From Codonopsis lanceolata (taxonomy: Eukaryota > Streptophyta > Magnoliopsida > Asterales > Campanulaceae): a stretch of 64,000 nucleotides of DNA. The position numbers and the translations under genes were made by a program. The stretch lies in contig CM028377.1 of assembly GCA_013146195.2 (NCBI GenBank), positions 173,795,231 through 173,859,230 on the forward strand. Reading direction: 5' to 3'. Below the pieces are notes generated by a model, which saw nothing but the letters and a program-made list of their open reading frames with translations, made no database searches and was not told the origin of the DNA. Shown piece by piece: positions 1-11,626 of this stretch (within the stretch, counting starts at the first letter, position 1; each line of letters begins with the position of its first letter).

Positions 1-2358
1 TTTTGAAGTAGAACTGTTAAAGATGATGAAAGAAATATACTTGCAATTTTTGCTTTAAACTGTTGGAGATAGTCTAAAGGATAGGATTTATCAAAATACT
101 CTTTTCTTCGGACTAGTCTTATTTTACCTAGTGCTGCTCCAAAGGAAATTTGCCATGGACTTGATTGAGCCTTTCTTGGTCTGACCAAGTTTTAGTTTAG
201 GCTAGTAAAGTGAGTGTGTTCTAGAATCTAGACAGCCGTATGCCAAGTTGAAGGTTGAAAGTCTGGACCGCGAATGGTAGATTCACAATCCACTGCCTTG
301 AACCATTTTGCATACTTAAAAAGTAGAGAAGATAGATCATCGGGTCTTTGAAAGTCGACTCAAGACCGACTTCAAAGCAGACATTGTCAAGTGGATTGAG
401 TAATCAAAGCAGACATTGTCTAAAATTCATGAATCTCACATGTTTGACACACACCTATGAAGCTCTGCACAATTGTTCAAGAAAGAAATGTGATTTCTTT
501 TGTTTTTGACCCTTAGCGATTTCACTTAACGCTGGTAAGCCATAAGGGTACTTTGGATATTTTAAAAAGGTCTACCATAATGACCTTTTGGTATCTCAAT
601 TGATAATCTTACTCTTGTTCTCCGAAAGATCCACTTCGTAATATTTATGTATGAAATAGTCAATTAAAACAACAACAAAATCATGATAAAAAATACAGTA
701 ACAAAAGATGTCTCATAGTTTCAAGCACTAATAGTTACATGTGCTTGTAGTTGGCTATCGGTCCCTAGCCCATTGTTGGAAAGGCTCAGCTTCAAAATCG
801 TACTCGTAGCTTTCGCCCCATATAGCTACAACCATAGTGCACCTTATCTTTTAAATTACTTTGGTACTATAGTGAGCCGATATCTATTGTGTTGTACCAC
901 GTTGGCACTTCAACGTTACGTATGCATGTCACATAGTGCTCCGGTATTATTGTATATTTTCTCTGTGGTGCACCACCGGCACACTATTATTGTATTAAAG
1001 TGGTGTAAAGTGAACTTCATAAACCACTTCGGCACAATAATTTGTGCTATTGGTTGTGGTGTACCCATGTAAGCGATGTCATGCAGTACTCTAAGATCAT
1101 TGAGTATCTTTTCAACTGTTATGAGGGTAGTTTTAATATATGGATCTGAGGGGTTGAACATATAAGTTTTTGTATAATATACGCATGTCTTGTGAATAAT
1201 TTCAAAAAAATTGTTTTTTTTTCAAACACAATTATCTTTGCGTCAAACCATATAATAAATGTAATGAACTTTAAGTATATTATATTGCACATATTATATT
1301 TCACCATGCACAAAATTGCGACAAAATTTTAGTGTTACACTCGTTAGCTTTATTATTAATTATTCTGTAAATTGATTAATATAGGGTAATTACATGGAAT
1401 GTTGATGTATTCACACTTTTTTTTTCCACAATTCATTGTGAATTTGAAGTTTTAAAGCAAAAAACAAAAAAACCTCGATCCATCGAGCACTAGAGTATTG
1501 GCCATAATGTTTGGAGGGTTTTCCATTTTTGGAATACATGCATAAGAGTTTATATGCTAAATGTGTCATGAAACTCCAAAGGTGGCGAATCAAAAATGTT
1601 CAAATCCAAAAAGAGTTGTGGCGATTTATTGGGTAAGTTTCATAACCTATATTATTGGCAAGTCTCTGCTTTTCAACTGTAACATCATCGTTGCAGTTGT
1701 TTAGAGACGTAGAAGAGTACAATGGCTGACCCAAGTTTAATGTTAGTTCTACATTATGAAAGAAAGGCTAAATTTAGAGAAACATATTTATGTCCATAAT
1801 AGCGATGCATTCCAAACGGAAAAAAGTTTGTCAATGACATCAAATGTAAGAGCATGACAGTAAACCATCACTGTATGAGTATGACCCGAGTCTTATGCTC
1901 CAAGCTCGTGGCCAGACCCGCTTATTAGTAATGCTTGGTCATGGATTAGCTTGTCTATGCCTTGAGCTTTGATGTCTTCTTACCTTTCCGGGGTAGAGGT
2001 TCAGTCTGGTCTCTCACAGAGTCACGCTTGCACACACTTGATCCTCGCCAGAACAGATGCATGGGAAAATTCCGCTTTCACAAAGTAATCATCTTCTTGG
2101 GCTCCATCATAATCCACAATCACCTTGTTATTTCCATCAATACTGACACAGCGAGAAACCAATGAACAGAGTTTCTGCAATTCTCTCAAGAACAAAAGGT
2201 CTGCATATTCAAAGCTGGTAGATTGCTCTAGTTATGGGCTAATCTTAAAGATTTGCTCTAATTTAAGATTGATCATGAGGCTATACCAGCATGTTAATCA
2301 ACCCACCCCAACACAGAGTTCTTCCAAAAGGGACTCTCAAATTCCTCTAGAGAGATGG
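1..2358. repeat. Repeat A, copy 1 (direct duplicate of 15314-17668)
   Basis: This stretch is repeated almost base for base at 15314-17668 in the same orientation, with only scattered substitutions and a small indel in a T-run near 1215. The match starts at the first base of the window, so the true left edge is unknown. It stops at 2358, where the gypsy LTR begins. I see no complete gene. On the minus strand, about 2340 down to 1990, short open stretches look exon-like, but I cannot name the protein. The unit could be a segmental duplication, part of a larger element, or a scaffolding artefact, since an N gap lies between the copies. Confidence 0.9.
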
Positions 2359-3406
2359 TGATGTAATTTCTACCAAAAGAGAAATGAAAGAAATTACCTT
2401 AACCAAGATCGTTCTAAGACAAGTCGTTGTTGGTGTAGAAACCGCACTCTACCTAAGAGATAGGATACTTGGTTTGAGCGCACAACCAATTACACCAAGG
2501 TTGGTTGATAAGCTAGGAAAGACGCCACAAGTTTTGTAGGAGACTATAAACTTGATAAGTCTAAAGTTCGCAAAGAACCAAAAGAGTTGAATAACATTCA
2601 CTCAAGATTAACATACAAAATCTGTGATCCTCAAGGCTTACATGAGAGGCCTATTTATAGGCTAAGGTGGTGGAGAAAACAAGGTACATGATGTCATCCA
2701 TGATGTAAGCGATAAGCTTTACAACTTATATAATACATGCTACTACTTATCATGATAAGCTATCAAAGACTCTTCAACTCTCCAAGTTCATGTATTCAAA
2801 ATGGCTTGAATGAATTTGACCAAGATGGATGCACCAACTTTATCTTGAATGGAATTTTCTAGATTTTTGAGAGAAAATTCGGATTCCTTCCTTTGGTGAC
2901 TTGTAATGGCTGAATTTGGACTTGATTTTGGTCTAAAATGTGTTCTTTCATTGGGCCAAAGTCCTATCACCATGAGACTCCACTTTGCACTTCCATTCTG
3001 CCTTATTTGTTATGTTTTTAGAGCTTGACCAAGCCTTGATTTACTTACCTGAAATTGCAACAAAAGAATAACATAAGTTAAGTAAATCAAATGGGCTTGC
3101 AACTCATAAAAATAAACAAAACTTATACTTAAATAAAAACTATAAATGTGTTGAAATTAATTAATAAAATAAGATAAAATAAATCAATAAAGTGGGCTGA
3201 AAATCATGGAGATGAGTGGCCTAAATCCACATCCTTTAATCCACCAAGACTAGGGCCTAGTCTTTGTCATCAAATCGGATTAAATGAGCAAGACTTCTTG
3301 AGTTCTCTTGAGTTGAAAATTGAGCTTGAATCTGACACATTTAAATTGAACCATTGAGAGCATTCTTGATTACTTTGGACTTGAGCTCTTGGATGAGATT
3401 ACATCA
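2359..3406 (-). repeat. 3' LTR of the chromovirus (about 1048 bp)
   Basis: It is nearly identical to 6989-8031, with a few substitutions and small indels. It opens TGATGTAAT and closes ATTACATCA, giving the inverted TG...CA ends expected of an LTR. The high similarity of the pair suggests fairly recent insertion, even though the internal region is badly decayed. Confidence 0.92.
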
Positions 3407-3421
3407 TCCCCCCCTTCTTGA
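3407..3421 (-). other. Polypurine tract of the chromovirus
   Basis: The plus strand reads TCCCCCCCTTCTTG immediately after the left LTR. On the minus strand this is an AAGAAGGGGGGGA tract directly before the 3' LTR, as expected for the plus-strand primer. Confidence 0.8.
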
Positions 3422-3448
3422 GAGTGATTTGTCCTCAAATCATGCGCT

Positions 3449-4601
3449 TTAGTTTGGTTGCCCTGACATAACTTTTCCCTTAACTTTAAATGCTCTAATG
3501 CATCGAGGAAGGAATATTGATTGCCTTTGTTTCAAAACTTCCTCTTTCCACGCTTGAACCCTCAACAAGCCTCCGGGATAAAAAATCATCCTGCATTGCC
3601 CCTTGTTTGCTCTCTTGACATATTGCTCCATTTTCTTTTTGTCAACAAAAATGACACGGGCATTCTCCACAACATCAAAGAAAACAATTTCACTTGTGCT
3701 AATTATACGGTGTTGAAGATTAGCAAACAATATGTCTTTTTGAAAAACATCAAAAATTGTGAAATGCATCAAAAGAACATTCAAATTCTTGATGAAGCCA
3801 ACGAAATAAGCCACTATGAATTTTCCCATTAAAGCATGAAAGTCATGAGTCATTAAATACATGAAAGAACTAGGAGCATTTCTTTTCCCAAATGATCCAT
3901 CAAACCATTCAAGCAAACATATTAAATTCTTTCGAATGACATCTTTGTGAATCAAAACAAGGAGAATTATTTTTGAAAATCTTTTCACAAAAACACAATC
4001 TCTACCTCCTTTTATCCTCAAGAATTTAATCACAAAGTGCATTAAAGATCAAAGCAAGATACATCAAAACTTGACAAATGTAAGTAAAGGTTATGAGGAT
4101 TAGCTTTATAAAAAGTGAAGCATCCCTCACAAATCCTCCCAACATCCCCTTTTTGATGAGGCCAAAAGAAACACTCTTGAATCTAACAGAAAGTTTTGGA
4201 AATCCCAAATGGTCTCATGTTGCTTCTTTCACTTTAAAATCTCTTGAAGATTCATTTGACACACTCAATTGAGTTCTGAAAAACAAATGTCCATTTTGCC
4301 TAAAATAGATCTCAGAAAAATCCTTATTACAAATTAGAGACTTATCACAATAATTGTTTACATACTCAAATTGAATCTCACAAGCAAGTAAAAAACTCCA
4401 ACGAGGAAACACAATATTGACAAAATTTTCTTTTCCTTGCTTGAAGTAATCTCTAAAAGAATCCCTTCTCACAAGTACTAAACATTCCATCAAATTTCTG
4501 GTCCATTTGCTACCATCTTTAAGTATGCTCACAACAAAGTATTTCAACTTAAAGAGATTAAAATAGAGCTTGCTTACCAAAGGAAACATTGAATCATTCA
4601 A
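3449..4601 (-). pseudogene. Degenerate RNase H C-terminus and integrase of the chromovirus
   Basis: Three consecutive broken frames (4601-4215, 4208-4026, 4042-3449) follow the order of a chromovirus polyprotein. The first contains FKQGKEN, which corresponds to the YKQGKEN(V)VADALSRR segment at the end of RNase H, and then a stretch resembling the integrase N-terminal domain (DFSEIY, NGHLFFR). The last contains ANKGQCRMIFYPGG and KQRQSIFLPRC, which match the integrase C-terminal ANKGRKKMVFEPGD...QRKSKLLPRG pattern. The catalytic core is unrecognisable at several expected positions, and stop codons and frameshifts separate the pieces. It cannot encode an active integrase. Confidence 0.75.
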
Positions 4602-5074
4602 AGTTTTTTTAGAAGTGTGTGAATGGTCATCAACTGAATTTTCCTTTGATAAAATTGAGAAATTATGAACTTACCAGCCCTTGAAATTATGTCCATCCAA
4701 TCAGTCCATCGAGTAGAAAAGAAGTGATCATCGAGCATTCTTTTGATGATCCATGAAAAAGACTTACTTGGAGTTTGGAAGTCAATGGGATCTTCGTATC
4801 TATGGAACACCTTCTTCACATCATGATTTACTTTGAATCCATTCCATTGACTCAATGGAAGTGACTGGAAGAATAGGTCTTCAAGGTTGATCATTTGAAG
4901 AGCGGTAGATGACTCCAACTGCTGTTCTACTTCCCGGTTCGTTGGTAACCTTTGTGGCACTTCCTTTGGGAAAACAATCTCAATTTTCTGCAAGAGAGAC
5001 ACAATAAAGCTAGGAAGAGAGGTGTTAAGTATGTTAGTGAAATGTCGCTTGTCCTTGTTAACAAGGAATATCAT
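4598..5074 (-). pseudogene. Chromovirus linker before a deleted reverse transcriptase
   Basis: A 158-residue open frame starts with a segment resembling the stretch just upstream of the gypsy reverse transcriptase (IEIVFPKEVPQRLPTNRE, compare FEDVFPEDIPHGLPPLRGIEH). The remainder shows none of the RT motifs, such as the YxDD box. The next element piece is already the end of RNase H. I infer that roughly the whole RT palm was lost here and partly replaced by unrelated sequence. Confidence 0.5.
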
Positions 5075-5228
5075 TGGTCATTGATTCAACAATGCTTGAT
5101 TCAAATCACTTTCTCTCACATAGGAACTTCTTTCCTTTTATCATCTCTCTTTTGCCTCTCTTTTTCATCAGTGTTTTTACTCTCTTGAATCATTTCTTTT
5201 TCTTCACTCTCCTTTTGAATTTCTTTTT

Positions 5229-5475
5229 CTAATTCCCCTCTTTCACATTCCTCTTCTTTCTCACATTCTTTTTTTCTCTCACACTCTTCTTTTCTCTCAT
5301 ATTCTTTTTTCTCTCACACTCTTCTTTTTCTATCATATTCTTTTTTTCTCTCACACTCTTCTTTTCTCTCATATTCTTTTTTTCTTTCACACTCTTCTTT
5401 TCTCTCATATTCTTTTTTTCTTTCACACTCTTCTTTCCTCTCAATCTCTCCTTCTTCTCTTTTCTTACTTTCATT
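5229..5475 (-). repeat. 36-bp tandem repeat coding a Glu/Lys/Arg linker
   Basis: About five copies of a roughly 36-bp unit (plus strand TTCTTTTCTCTCATATTC...TCACACTC) are read on the minus strand as a 12-residue repeat of the form ECERKKEYERKE. It lies between the protease and RT-linker pieces of the chromovirus. It is in frame with the protease frame, so it once formed a charged, probably helical linker. Expansion by replication slippage is likely. Confidence 0.85.
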
Positions 5476-6107
5476 TTGCAAATACAATAGATCCTTATGA
5501 ACTTGATTTGGTGTCAAAGGCACCAAAGAGATCTTCTTATTTTTGTGCACCAAGGTATACCGATTGGTGTCCACATTGTGATGTCCTCTTCGATCGAGTT
5601 GCCATTGTCTCCCAAGTAGTAAATGACCAACTTGCAATGGCACAACATCACACACAAATGCATCTTCATACTTCCCTATTTGGAATGTGACTAGCGCTTG
5701 TCGGGTGACTTGCACTTGCCCACCAAATTTTAGCCCTTGCATCTTATAAGGTTGCGGATGTATCATTGTTGGCAGCCCTAACTTCTCAACCATATAGGAA
5801 CTAGCAATATTAGAGCAACTTTCTTCATCAATGATTAAACTGCATACCTTGCCTTGAACATAGCACCGCGATCGAAATAACTCCTCAAGCGCACTTCTTC
5901 ATTCTTCTTGCCTTGTGCAATTATCACTTGACTTGTCCCAACCTTTAACTCCTTATCTCGACATGGTGGAGCTCTTTCTCTTTCCCTTGATTTATGTGGT
6001 GTTTGAAGTTTTGTACTAATGGAGCTTTCTTCCTTGTTTTGCCTCCCATGAACTCGCTCAAATTCTGTGGTAATTATGCTTTGCATTTCGTTCATGAAAA
6101 CCTCCAT
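5476..6107 (-). pseudogene. Degenerate gag end and aspartic protease of the chromovirus
   Basis: The frame at 5793-5314 begins MVEKLGLPTMIHPQPY and continues through a CDVVPLQVGHLLLGRQWQ motif, the recognisable protease/linker signature of plant chromoviruses. Just upstream, in the same direction, sits CSLIIDEESCSNIASS. Relatives have IDGGSCTNVAS there, so the catalytic Asp-Gly-Gly region is altered. The frame at 6107-5835 (ending KARYAV) covers the preceding gag/protease join but is out of frame with the protease, so a frameshift separates them. No zinc knuckle could be recognised. Confidence 0.75.
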
Positions 6108-6584
6108 GATATTCGTGTTTTTTGAGACTTTAAAAAAAATAATAAATAAAAGATGATAATAATATGGAATTACCTCACAGTATCACTCCCTTACGTGTTT
6201 CACTCAAAAATGATCTCAACACTCGTGTATCACTCAAAGAAAAAAAAATCCCTCAAAAATAGTCTCACATTTATTCACTCTTAAGGTTCTTATCAAACTA
6301 AAGAGCTATTATCAAGTGAGTTGTGACTTCTCCCTATCTCTACCAAACAACCAAGGATTTATAGGGTTGTAATGTGAACAAGAAGAGATTAGTGACAATA
6401 AGACTTGATGAGTAACAAACAATGGAGAATTCAGAATTTCTACAAGAAGAAATTTGATTAGAAATAAAAGAAACTTGATGAGTACCAATCAATGAAACAC
6501 AAGAAGTTTGAGTTGTATCAACAAGATTTAATGAGAGTACTAATAAAACAAAAGTAACTAGAAACTTTTTTTTTCAATGGCAGC

Positions 6585-6792
6585 CCTCTTTTGCTTTTTT
6601 TTTTTTTGCTGCTTCCTTTTTTTTTAATTCTCGACCACTTTTTTTTTTTTTCAAAGGCAGCCCTCTTTTTTTTTTTCTACTTTTTTTTTTTGCTGCTCTT
6701 TTTTTTTACTGCACTTTTTTGCTTTTTTTTTTTTGCTCTTTTTTTTTTTTTTTGCTGCCTTTTTTTTTTTTTTTGCTTTTTTTTTTTTTTGA
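6585..6792. repeat. Poly-T rich low-complexity tract
   Basis: About 200 bp of T-runs broken by GCTGC or GCTGCC words, including partial repeats of a CAGCCCTCTTTT phrase. It lies in the untranslated leader/gag part of the chromovirus. Read on either strand it gives only poly-Phe or poly-Lys frames, so no gene is called. Confidence 0.9.
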
Positions 6793-6973
6793 CTTGATAG
6801 TTCAAAGGTTATGAAAAGAAATAAGAAGAAGAAGAATTGATTTCCCAACCCCCCAAGATTCACTGATAAAATTCCTTGCCAACTTGTGACAAAGCCCAAT
6901 ATCAAGATGTGAATAATGAAATCTGAGAAAATCAAAAGATGAGAAGAGAAGGATAGTATGACTTCTTAGAATT

Positions 6974-6986
6974 GGCTCTGATACCA
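6974..6986 (-). other. Primer-binding site (initiator tRNA-Met) of the chromovirus
   Basis: On the minus strand, TGGTATCAGAGCC follows the 5' LTR after a two-base spacer. This matches the 3' end of plant initiator tRNA-Met, the usual primer of Ty3/gypsy and Ty1/copia elements. Confidence 0.92.
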
Positions 6987-6988
6987 AA

Positions 6989-8031
6989 TGACGTAATTTC
7001 TACCAAAAAGAGAAGGAAAGAAATTACCTTACCAAGATCGTTCTAAGGCAAGTCGTCTTGTTGGTGTAAAAGCACCCTACCTAAAGAGATAGGATACTTG
7101 GTTTGAAGCGCCACAACCAATTACACCAAGGTTGGTTGATAAGCTAGGAAAGACGCCACAAGTAGTAGAAGACTACACTTGATAAGTCTAAAGTTCTCAA
7201 AGAACAAAAAGAGTTGAATAAACTCACACAACTATCATTCTAAAATCTGTGATCCTCAAGGCTTACATGAGAGGCCTATTTATAGGCTAAGGTGGTGGAG
7301 AAAACAAGGTACATGATGTCATCCATGATGTAAGCGATAAGCTTTACAACTTATATAATACATGCTACTACTTATCATGATAAGCTATCAAAGACTCTTC
7401 AACTCTCCAAGTTCATGTATTCAAAATGGCTTGAATGAATTTGACCAAGATGGATGCACCAACTTTATCTTGAATGGAATTTTCTAGAATTTGAGAGAAA
7501 ATTCGGATTCCTTCCTTTGGTGACTTGTAATGGCTGAATTTGGGCTTGATTTTGGTCTAAAATGTGTTCTTTCATTGGGCCAAAGTCCTATCACCATGAG
7601 ACTCCACTTTGCACTTCCATTCTGCCTTATTTGTTGTGTTTCTAGAGCTTGACCAAGCCTTGATTTACTAGCCTGAAATTGCAACAAAAGAATAACATAA
7701 GTTAAGTAAATCAAATGGGCTTGCAACTCATAAGAATAAACAAAACTTATACTTAAATAAAAACTATAAATGTGTTGAAATTAAATAATAAAATAAGATA
7801 AAATAAATCAATAAAGTGGGCTGAAAATCATGGAGATGAGTGGCCTAAATCCACATCCTTTAATCCACCAAGACTAGGGCCTAGTCTTTGTCATCAAATC
7901 GGATTAAATGAGCAAGACTTCTTGAGTTCTCTTGAGTTGAAAATTGAGTTTGAATCCGACACATTTAAAATTGAACCATTGAGAGCATTCTTGATTCCTT
8001 TGGATTTGAGCTCTTGGATGAGATTACATCA
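6989..8031 (-). repeat. 5' LTR of the chromovirus (about 1043 bp)
   Basis: Near-identical partner of 2359-3406. Its inner edge is followed on the minus strand by the PBS. Its outer edge joins directly to the interior of a family B LTR at 8032, so the element was either inserted into that LTR or brought beside it by recombination. Confidence 0.92.
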
Positions 8032-11000
8032 CTAGGGAAACAATCATTTGTGCTATGTGAGGTCAATGGAAGCCATTGTTAGGGTTTGTAGAAGATGCCA
8101 TGAACCCTAGGTTTCAAATTGATGATAGAGCTTGGTGGACCATGGTGGAGACCTTGATTTATATGAAATTCAAGTGTTTAATGGTCTATTGAACTTGGTT
8201 ATGTTAATTATCTATGAGTATTGAAGTTGATTTGGGAGAGATACTTGGAGGGTGTTTTGCCCAAATTTTGTTTAGCTTGCAAAATTATTGATGTAAGCTT
8301 GATTACTATGTTTTATATGCTTATTAGAGTATATTAAACCATGTTGTATGATTTAATCATGAATTGGGAATTATGATGGGTAAGGTGACTTGAATGAATT
8401 TATGCACAAGATGGCCAATTTGTTCTAAGTTGCATTGTTAAGTAATTTATGGGGTTTATGTGAGTTAAGCGAACCGGATGATGACTATTGTTGATAGGTT
8501 ATGATTATAGAGGAATTGTGACCCATGGCCTCTATGCCCTTAAATTTTAGAAAAGGGTAGATTGGACTCGGCGGAGGTCATTGTAAGTTCATTCGATTAA
8601 GTGCTAATTGAACTTGGGTTGAAATCCTACGATAATTGGATTTCGTTTGGTTAAGGGAATGAAGAACATAACTTCCAAACTTTAATGATTAGTGATTGAG
8701 ATGTGTTTTGTGGATTTTAGTCTTGGGAATTAAGCCGAGTGACTATTGAGATTTGGTTATAAACCTTAAGAAATTATTACGGTGGAATTTATAGAACACA
8801 TAAAGAATGAAATGTGTTAGTAAGACTCAACGCAGTCGTAATAAGGCCAATAAAATGATAAAGAGCTTGGGTTGAAACCCTACAATGTTTGGGTTTGCTT
8901 TGGGTTGTGTTTGTGCACACCGGGTTTTTGGTTGTGTCCTATGGTAGACACTTATGTTTTGGAGACCGACTAGAATACATTTTAAGCATGCTTGTTAGAG
9001 CATGGGACAATAGAGACCCACATAAGGTCATGAGATTATTTAAGAGAAGATTAGAGAGAATCCTCTTCTCAAGGATTTTTGTTGCGTGTATATGAAAACA
9101 ATTGAGAAGTGACTACGAGTAGTCATGTTGTTTTAAGTATGGTGTTGGTGTTATCGATCATGTATGACGGTTAGACTATGATTGAGTCCTGTATTTAAAA
9201 TAAAAGACTAAAATAATAAGTCTTGAATTGTGGATATTTTGAGACTAGCGTAGTAGTCTTGGTTTGGTTTGAGTTGAGGATTTTGGAAGACCTCACATTA
9301 TAATTTATTGCTTGTAAGCTATACTTGACTGGGTTGATGACTTGAGGAATAATAAGTACCTCAATATGTAATTTTTGAACTAAACTTGTAAGTTAGTTAA
9401 ACACATTGGTTATATGCAAATATATGCATTGTTCTTGATACTTGGTAGAGCATTATGTCCTACTTGATTATATGCAAATATGTGCATGAGTTATGGAATT
9501 TCATGGAGCAAGATGCCTACTTGTTTATATGCAAATATATGCATGGTTTATGAAAGTCAGAGCATTATGTCCTACGTGGTTATATGCAAATATGTGCATG
9601 GATTATGAGATTGTTGTAGAGCATTATGTCCTACATGGTTTAATGAGTCCGATAATTATGAACTTGGTCTCATTGGTTTATGCAAGTAAATATTTACTTA
9701 ATGGTTTGGTTTAAAGTCCACCGGGGGTTTGGTTGTTGTCGCGGCAATGGGGCGATTCATAGTCTTTGGAAACAATCGCTATGAATCGTTGCATTGATCG
9801 TTCCAGAAAACTTTCTCCTCACTATTTGGCCAATAGTGAGATGTGATCTCGAGTTATGCCATCTAGCTAGACATCGAAGCTCTCATTTCTCATCCCGAGA
9901 CTGGATGAATGTAACGAGTACTCATTAAAGGAAATCGATGAGTTGTATTGCGGTGATTATTGGGGACGGAACCCGGTGGTATGATTGATCACGGGAATTG
10001 AGCCGATCTTGGTTTGAGATTTGATCTCATGGTAAGTTGGTTGGAGTTTTGAACCCGGATTTGATTGTAACTCTTCGATTCGATGACGTTCTTGTTACAT
10101 GAATTTTATTTATGAGCATTTATATGAAAGATAAAATGCTACTTGATTTATGTGAGTTTATGTGCTTTAAAAATTAAGTAAATGTTTCATGATGGTATAC
10201 TAGCATGATACCATGACTTTATATGTTTATGCATTTATGCCATGCCATGTCATAATATGCCACATGTTGCATTTAGAAACTTGCGGGTCATTATGACTCA
10301 CCCGGTGTGATTGTTTTCCAGGTGTGCGGTGATCGGATTAGTACTTGGCCTTGGCCGGATTCTCGACTCTTAGCGGTGGTCTTCCAAGTCAAAAGCTTGG
10401 AGTTAATTATTATTATGTTGTATTTATGTGAGGCTCGAATGTAAAGTTATGTAGACTTTACTTGGGTAGATTGTAGTGTTTTATTATGGTTCTCAGATTG
10501 GGAGTTGGCTGCCTTGCATTTGTACCCTTAGTATTTATTTCTTTGTCGCTTCTGAGCATGTGTGGCTCGTTTATTCTAGTTGTGGTATATTGTTGTTCCT
10601 ACCTCCGATAGTTTTAGTCGTGAGGTTGGGTTTGGTGGTTTAGCATTGATTATATGGTTATAGTGAATTGTTCCTCCCATGTTAGCCGCCAGTGTTGTTT
10701 ATCAAAGTCAGATTCCGTCTGTCTGCCGCCTGTTGCCGATGGTTTGTTGCGGCGGTTCAATGTTGCGGCCACGCCAAGGCTTTTTGGGCCGAGAGATTTA
10801 CTATCTCTTTGGTTGTTTTCATTCAGAGCTTGATAGCTCTAGTCCCATTATGGTTTTGTTGCTCCGCAGTTTTAAGTTTTTTTTGATTCTCAGTATTGCC
10901 GTTATGGCTTTACCTTCCCTGCTTTTGAGCTTGTTGGTCTTCTGGACTCTCAAGACCTATTATGCTTAAGTGTGTTTGTCCTGTCTTTAGTTTGTCCTCC

Positions 11001-11049
11001 GATGGCATGACCTTGGGATCTGTGATGAGATCCTGCCCAAGTTGTCACA
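8032..11049 (+). repeat. Family B giant LTR, 3' portion, plus strand
   Basis: This region matches, in reverse complement, 36103 to about 39000 and more distantly 59082 to about 61780. Shared landmarks include AGGGAAACAATCATT at the left and GGCATGACCTTGGGATC near the right. It ends TTGTCACA at 11049 and is followed two bases later by a PBS-like sequence, so it is the 3' part of a 5' LTR. Full family B LTRs in this window are about 4.0-4.2 kb, so about 1.2 kb of 5' sequence is missing at the chromovirus junction. Short open frames inside are non-coding. Confidence 0.88.
9410..9660 (+). repeat. About 55-60 bp tandem repeat inside the family B LTR
   Basis: Three to four imperfect units carry the words GAGCATTATGTCCTAC and TATATGCAAATATGTGCATG. 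The same words, inverted and in fewer copies, occur near 37500-37610 and 60430-60490 in the other family B LTRs. Copy number therefore varies between family members. Confidence 0.8.
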
Positions 11050-11051
11050 AA

Positions 11052-11063
11052 TGGTATCGAGCT
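11052..11063 (+). other. Putative PBS after the family B LTR
   Basis: TGGTATCGAGCT follows the LTR end TGTCACA after two bases. It resembles the initiator tRNA-Met PBS TGGTATCAGAGC with an indel. Its presence shows that 8032-11049 is the left LTR of a longer element whose body falls in or beyond the gap. Confidence 0.65.
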
Positions 11064-11077
11064 ATCGTTAGCTATTT

Positions 11078-11177
11078 NNNNNNNNNNNNNNNNNNNNNNN
11101 NNNNNNNNNNNNNNNNNNNNNNNNNNNNNNNNNNNNNNNNNNNNNNNNNNNNNNNNNNNNNNNNNNNNNNNNNNNNN
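11078..11177. other. Assembly gap (100 N)
   Basis: Exactly one hundred Ns, the usual placeholder for a gap of unknown size. The internal region and right LTR of the family B element expected here are absent on the far side, so the true gap may be several kilobases. Confidence 0.99.
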
Positions 11178-11322
11178 ACAATGGCAAAATTAATCATTTT
11201 TCCTATTAGTATTATACTTTTGTTCTATTTATTCTTGGGATAGGGAAAGGAGAGGAAAATTTTGTTAAAGTTGTGGAGAATAGAAACTTGAGTTTCAATT
11301 TTCGGCATGATTTGATATTATG

Positions 11323-11565
11323 TACTCCCTTCGTTCCAAGCAAAGAGTCGACTATACTATTTTAAGATGTTTCACTTTAAAATCAACTTTCAAATATTAT
11401 GCTTAGTGTTTCTAAAACATTTCATCTTTAACTTTCACTTGTATTGTAAGCACATTGTTTGTACTTAAAGTATTTTTTATTATTATCACTAACTCCAATG
11501 ACATTAATATATCCCTTAATAATTAGACTTTTCAAATGGGGACTTTTTGTGAAACGAATGGAGTA
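11323..11565. mobile_element. Stowaway-type (Tc1/mariner) MITE, 243 bp
   Basis: The left end reads TACTCCCTTCGTTCCAAGC. The right end reads GAAACGAATGGAGTA, its imperfect reverse complement. CTCCCTYCGTTCC is the classic Stowaway terminal motif, and TA dinucleotides flank both ends as target duplication. There is no coding capacity, which is normal for this class. Confidence 0.85.
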
Positions 11566-11626
11566 TTATATATATCGTATAAAATGAACTTCATCTGTTG
11601 TGCATTATGACCTTTTCCTTCTGTTT

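Larger units (their letters stand above)
2359..8031 (-). mobile_element. Ty3/gypsy chromovirus LTR retrotransposon, complete in structure but defective
   Basis: Two LTRs in direct orientation (2359-3406 and 6989-8031) start TGATGTAAT or TGACGTAAT and end ATTACATCA. On the minus strand the right LTR is followed by an initiator-tRNA-Met PBS, and a G-rich PPT precedes the left LTR. Together these fix the orientation. The order of degenerate coding pieces is protease, charged repeat linker, RNase H end, then integrase, which is the Ty3/gypsy order. Chromovirus affinity is inferred from the protease neighbourhood (VCSLIIDEESC-like) and the KQGKEN segment at the RNase H/integrase border. Most of the reverse transcriptase is missing and stops are frequent, so it cannot be autonomous. 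The flanking pentamers (GATGG left, CTAGG right) do not match, and the two sides belong to different repeats. Confidence 0.92.

Noticed and set aside
5229..5475. Regularly spaced repeats resembling a CRISPR array
   Set aside because: Units are directly contiguous with no unique spacers, lie in a plant retrotransposon, and encode a peptide repeat.
6591..6797. Phe-rich (or Lys-rich on the other strand) open frame
   Set aside because: It is a direct reading of poly-T with GCTGC interruptions; low complexity, not a protein.
2354..8036. Target-site duplication for the chromovirus
   Set aside because: Flanking pentamers GATGG and CTAGG do not match, and the flanks belong to different repeats, so no TSD is claimed.
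10962..11243. Open frame spanning the N gap
   Set aside because: It runs through 100 unknown bases and starts inside a non-coding LTR.
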